A stretch of 18,591 bases of DNA. It comes from DASPJR01 sp035628505 (GTDB taxonomy: Bacteria > Planctomycetota > SZUA-567 > H5-PLA8). Shown here one piece after another: positions 16,167 through 18,591 of the stretch. The translations under genes were made by a program, and so were the position numbers. The stretch spans positions 1 to 18,591 of the forward strand of contig DASPJR010000134.1 of assembly GCA_035628505.1 (NCBI GenBank). The letters run 5' to 3'. Under the pieces are notes generated by a model. It was given only the letters and a program-made list of their open reading frames with translations, was not told the origin of the DNA and ran no database searches. Each line of letters starts with the position of its first letter. The first letter of the stretch is position 1.

Positions 16167-16172
16167 GGAGGA
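16167..16172 (+). promoter_or_regulatory. Shine-Dalgarno supporting a TTG start of the NTF2-like gene
   Basis: GGAGGA lies four bases before the TTG at 16177, slightly close but strong. The alternative GTG at 16141 has no ribosome site, and the protein from the TTG (MSLEYCHAFMADLEARDLD) begins like an NTF2-like domain. Confidence 0.5.
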
Positions 16173-16176
16173 CGCC

Positions 16177-16566
16177 TTGAGTCTCGAATACTGTCATGCC
16201 TTCATGGCCGATCTCGAAGCGCGCGACCTCGATCGGCTTAAATCGTGGTTTACGCCAGAGAGTATCCTGTGGATTCCGCCGTCGGATGCGATCCAGGGCC
16301 AGCAACGCATTGTGGTAATGTTTCGACTGATCTTCCGGATGTATACGGAAATTCACTGGAAGGTCACTGAGATATACGCTGTCAGTCCCAGCCGCTATAT
16401 TTTCCTCACGGATTCATGGGGCGTTATCGGCAAACAGACGCCTTATAAGAATAACGTGGTAACCATCATTGAGTTCACCAGCTCAGGCAAAATTCAATTT
16501 CTCTCCGACTACTTCAAAAACACCGCGATTTTCACAACCGAAAAACCGTTGCCTGTAACGCTCTGA
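16177..16566 (+). CDS. SnoaL/NTF2-like small protein of unknown function
   Basis: The product is 129 residues if the TTG at 16177 is used (141 from the GTG at 16141). The start YCHAFMADLEARDLDRLKSWFTPESILWIPPSD has the helix-turn-beta pattern of NTF2/SnoaL cone-shaped domains, followed by QGQQRIVVMFRLIFRMYTEIHWKV and a set of strands ending with GKIQFLSDYFKNTAIF, again typical. Members are cyclases, isomerases or binding proteins for small ligands, and the fold alone gives no substrate. No signal peptide or cofactor motif is visible. It is divergent from the GT26 gene and about 100 bases before the SDR gene, probably a separate unit. Function unknown. Confidence 0.75.
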   Translation: MSLEYCHAFMADLEARDLDRLKSWFTPESILWIPPSDAIQGQQRIVVMFRLIFRMYTEIHWKVTEIYAVSPSRYIFLTDSWGVIGKQTPYKNNVVTIIEFTSSGKIQFLSDYFKNTAIFTTEKPLPVTL

Positions 16567-16665
16567 AGTCTCCTGATCCTTAATGGTCCTGCGATTGCTC
16601 CCTTGCGGGGCAGCAGTGCGGGCGTGTTGTTCTGTTTATAGTTTTCGGTCAATGAGGCGCATCGT

Positions 16666-17544
16666 ATGAGCACCAGTAAGTCCCAGGCGAAAGACAGCCA
16701 GCCACAGCGGCCGCCACAGCAGCAGGAACGGCCCGGAAGTGAAGAGCAGATGACACCGCGTCCGGTCGCGGAAGAAGCGGACTATAAGGCTGCTGGAAAA
16801 CTGCTTGGTAAAGTCGCACTGATCACCGGCGGAGACAGTGGTATCGGCCGCGCTGTTGCCGTCGCGTATGCCAAGGAAGGCGCTGACGTCGCCATCCTTT
16901 ATTTGAACGAGCACAACGACGCCGAAGAAACGCGCCGCCTGGTCGAGAAAGAAGGCCGGCGCTGCATCACAATCCCTGGTGACGCCGGTAGTGAGGCGTT
17001 CTGCCGCGATGCTGTTGAACGCACCGTAAAAGAACTGGGCCGGCTGGATATCGTCGTCAACAACGCCGCCGAACAGTTCCCGCAGCGCAGCATCGAAGAC
17101 ATCACGGCCGAGCAGCTCGAGCGCACGTTCCGCAGCAACATTTTCTCCTACTTCTTCATCAGCAAAGCGGCTCTCAAGCACCTCAAGCCCGGTAGCACGA
17201 TTATCAATACGACCTCCGTGACCGCCTACCGCGGCAGCCCGCAGCTGCTGGACTATTCGGCGACCAAAGGTGCGATAGTCGCGTTCACGCGATCGCTTTC
17301 GCATGCGCTGGTTGAAAAAGGCATCCGGGTCAATGGCGTGGCGCCGGGACCAATCTGGACGCCGCTGATCCCGTCGACGTTTCCGCCGGAAAAAGTCGAG
17401 AAATTCGGGTCCGATACCCCAATGAAACGGGCCGGGCAGCCGGCCGAAGTCGCGCCGTGTTTTGTTTTCCTGGCATCAGAAGATTCATCTTACATTTCGG
17501 GGCAGATCCTGCATCCAAACGGGGGCGAGATCGTAAACAGTTAA
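16666..17544 (+). CDS. Short-chain dehydrogenase/reductase of the YghA / general stress protein 39 type
   Basis: A classical NAD(P)-binding SDR of 292 residues. A hydrophilic Gln/Pro-rich N-terminal extension (about 1-45) precedes the Rossmann motif TGGDSGIG (54-61). VNNAAEQFP follows, and the catalytic triad members are S184 and YSATK (Y197, K201); the C-terminal end is YISGQILHPNGGE. The long N-terminal tail with MTPRPVAEEADYKAAGKLLGKVALITGG is typical of the stress-associated subgroup (YghA, GsiB-linked YdaD). The substrate is unknown. The ATG has a weak GAGG upstream. It ends 12 bases before ku and is likely cotranscribed, an association that suggests stress rather than metabolic use. A TATAGT at 16637-16642 may be its -10, unproven. 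Confidence 0.9.
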   Translation: MSTSKSQAKDSQPQRPPQQQERPGSEEQMTPRPVAEEADYKAAGKLLGKVALITGGDSGIGRAVAVAYAKEGADVAILYLNEHNDAEETRRLVEKEGRRCITIPGDAGSEAFCRDAVERTVKELGRLDIVVNNAAEQFPQRSIEDITAEQLERTFRSNIFSYFFISKAALKHLKPGSTIINTTSVTAYRGSPQLLDYSATKGAIVAFTRSLSHALVEKGIRVNGVAPGPIWTPLIPSTFPPEKVEKFGSDTPMKRAGQPAEVAPCFVFLASEDSSYISGQILHPNGGEIVNS

Positions 17545-17556
17545 CGAGGTAATGTT

Positions 17557-18435
17557 ATGCCGCGAGCCATGTGGAGCGGGGCCATCAGTTTCGGCCTCGT
17601 CAATATTCCGATCAAGCTGTTTACGGCCGTGTCGCCCAAAGACATTCATTTCCATCAGCTGCATGACGAAGACGGCGTGCGCATTCAGCAGAAGCGTGTC
17701 TGTCCAGCCGATGGCAAGGAAGTCCCGTACGAACACATAGTCAAGGGCTATGAGATTTCGCCAGGCCAGTATGTGCGAATCGAGCCCAAGGAACTGGAAG
17801 CGCTCGATCCCAAGGCGACCAACTCGATCGACATCGAATCGTTCGTGAAGCTGACGGACGTTGACCCGCTTTACTTCGAGCGCTCTTACTACCTCGCCCC
17901 CGACAAGGGCGCCGGAAAAGCCTACGCGCTGCTGCTCAAAGCGATGCAGGAAACGAAAGCTGTCGCGATCGCCAAGACAGTCATCCGCACCAAGCAGTAC
18001 ATCGTTCTGGTCCGTCCGCTTGGACACGCGCTGAGCATGTCGACGCTCTACTACGCTGACGAAATCGTGGCGCAGAAAGACATCGAGAGCATTCCGGAAA
18101 ACGTCGCAGTCAACGAAAAAGAGCTCGCGATGGCCAAGCAGCTGGTTGAATCGCTCACCACGAAGTTCCAGCCTGACAAGTACCACGACGAATACCGCGA
18201 GCGCGTGCTCGAGATGATCCAGCGCAAGGCCGAGGGCCAGGAGATCGTCACGCAGCCGAAGGAAGCTGAGGCGCCGCGCGTCGTGAACCTGATGGAAGCG
18301 CTCGAGAAGAGCCTGGCGGCGAGCCGCAAAGGCGCGGCGACGGCCACGCGTCAGAGCAGCGAGAAGCATGAACCGCGCAAGGCAGGCCGCGCGAAGGCCG
18401 CGCATCATCCGACCAAGAAACGGAAGACCGCATGA
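17557..18435 (+). CDS. ku: Non-homologous end joining protein Ku
   Basis: Bacterial Ku is a homodimeric ring that binds the ends of broken DNA and recruits LigD. The product, 292 residues, starts MPRAMWSGAISFGLVNIPIK, the signature of the prokaryotic Ku N-terminus. Conserved stretches CPADGKEVPYEHIVKGYE, FERSYYLAPDKGAGKAYALL and RPLGHALSMSTLYYADEI follow. A basic tail from about residue 255 (rich in K/R, ending HHPTKKRKTA) fits the extended C-termini that bind DNA or LigD in many bacteria. GAGGT is six bases before the ATG. The stop overlaps the ligD start (ATGA), so expression is coupled. Confidence 0.96.
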   Translation: MPRAMWSGAISFGLVNIPIKLFTAVSPKDIHFHQLHDEDGVRIQQKRVCPADGKEVPYEHIVKGYEISPGQYVRIEPKELEALDPKATNSIDIESFVKLTDVDPLYFERSYYLAPDKGAGKAYALLLKAMQETKAVAIAKTVIRTKQYIVLVRPLGHALSMSTLYYADEIVAQKDIESIPENVAVNEKELAMAKQLVESLTTKFQPDKYHDEYRERVLEMIQRKAEGQEIVTQPKEAEAPRVVNLMEALEKSLAASRKGAATATRQSSEKHEPRKAGRAKAAHHPTKKRKTA

Positions 18436-18591
18436 GGTCCGTGACGGAAGTAGAGATCAAAGGCAAGCGGCTCAAGTTTTCGAACCTGAGCAAGGTGCTA
18501 TATCCCGACGGATTCACCAAAGCCGACGTCATCGACTACTATTCTCGCATCGCGCCGGTGATGCTGCCGCACCTGAAGAACAGGCCGCTGA
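18432..18591 (+). CDS. ligD: DNA ligase D, polymerase (POL) domain start, 3' part beyond window
   Basis: Fifty-three codons are visible. The stretch VEIKGKRLKFSNLSKVLYPD and then YYSRIAPVMLPHLKNRPL match the N-terminus of the LigD polymerase domain (primase-polymerase type), which fills in and adds ribonucleotides at breaks. The POL domain at the N-terminus implies either a POL-first LigD, as in Mycobacterium, or a stand-alone POL protein with the ligase encoded further on; the window cannot decide. The start overlaps the ku stop as ATGA. The ATG is followed by MRSVTEVEIKG, a short lead-in to the domain. Confidence 0.92.
   Translation, partial: MRSVTEVEIKGKRLKFSNLSKVLYPDGFTKADVIDYYSRIAPVMLPHLKNRPL

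Noticed and set aside
16596..16620. TGCTCC / GGGGCA hairpin between the NTF2-like gene and the SDR as a terminator
   Set aside because: The stem is only six pairs with a G-T pair and no T run follows.
17485..18408. Minus-strand 307-codon open frame opposite ku
   Set aside because: Ku is certain on the plus strand; the antisense frame is Arg/Leu-rich without a domain.

Overview
The window looks like a chromosomal segment of a GC-rich (roughly 60%) environmental bacterium. A planctomycete-like or other PVC-group lineage is my best guess: it has a long membrane-anchored Ser/Thr kinase, a GspH-I-J-K-like pseudopilin cluster with a giant K-like protein, HpnH, a mitochondrial-type citrate synthase and a Ku/LigD repair operon. 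No rRNA or single marker gene fixes the taxonomy, so this is inference. I see no tRNA, CRISPR array, transposase or phage gene.

Layout. Bases 1-2732 (minus) hold most of a Ser/Thr kinase with one membrane span and a long C-terminal region; it runs off the left edge. Divergent from it, 2879-3343 encodes a small helical TPR-like protein. A 428-base gap follows (3344-3771), with a nearly concentric nest of repeats at 3416-3511 and a dispersed-repeat relic. Then come hpnH (3772-4788, TTG start) and a small beta-rich protein (4935-5267), each followed by a long inverted repeat. From 5448 to 11216 four tightly packed genes encode prepilin-like proteins resembling GspH, GspI, GspJ and GspK; the last is about three times the normal GspK size and carries a degenerate GPNG-LET-GD repeat. 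A good intrinsic terminator lies at 11321-11348.

A mitochondrial-type citrate synthase (11494-12795) overlaps rsmA (12792-13730) by ATGA. Convergent to rsmA, and overlapping its stop by four bases, is a minus-strand pair for surface polysaccharide: an O-antigen-ligase-like membrane protein (13727-15259) and, upstream of it with a 14-base overlap, a WecG/TagA/CpsF glycosyltransferase (15246-16073). After an NTF2-like protein (16177-16566) comes a likely operon of an SDR oxidoreductase, Ku and the start of LigD (16666 to the right edge), which is bacterial non-homologous end joining.

The pseudopilins probably form the tip complex of a secretion or pilus machine whose other parts are elsewhere. 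HpnH points to hopanoid side-chain synthesis. The kinase senses or signals across the membrane. Ku and LigD repair double-strand breaks. Five intergenic sites match the extended -10 pattern TGnTATAAT with at most one hexamer mismatch, and all are oriented toward the next gene.
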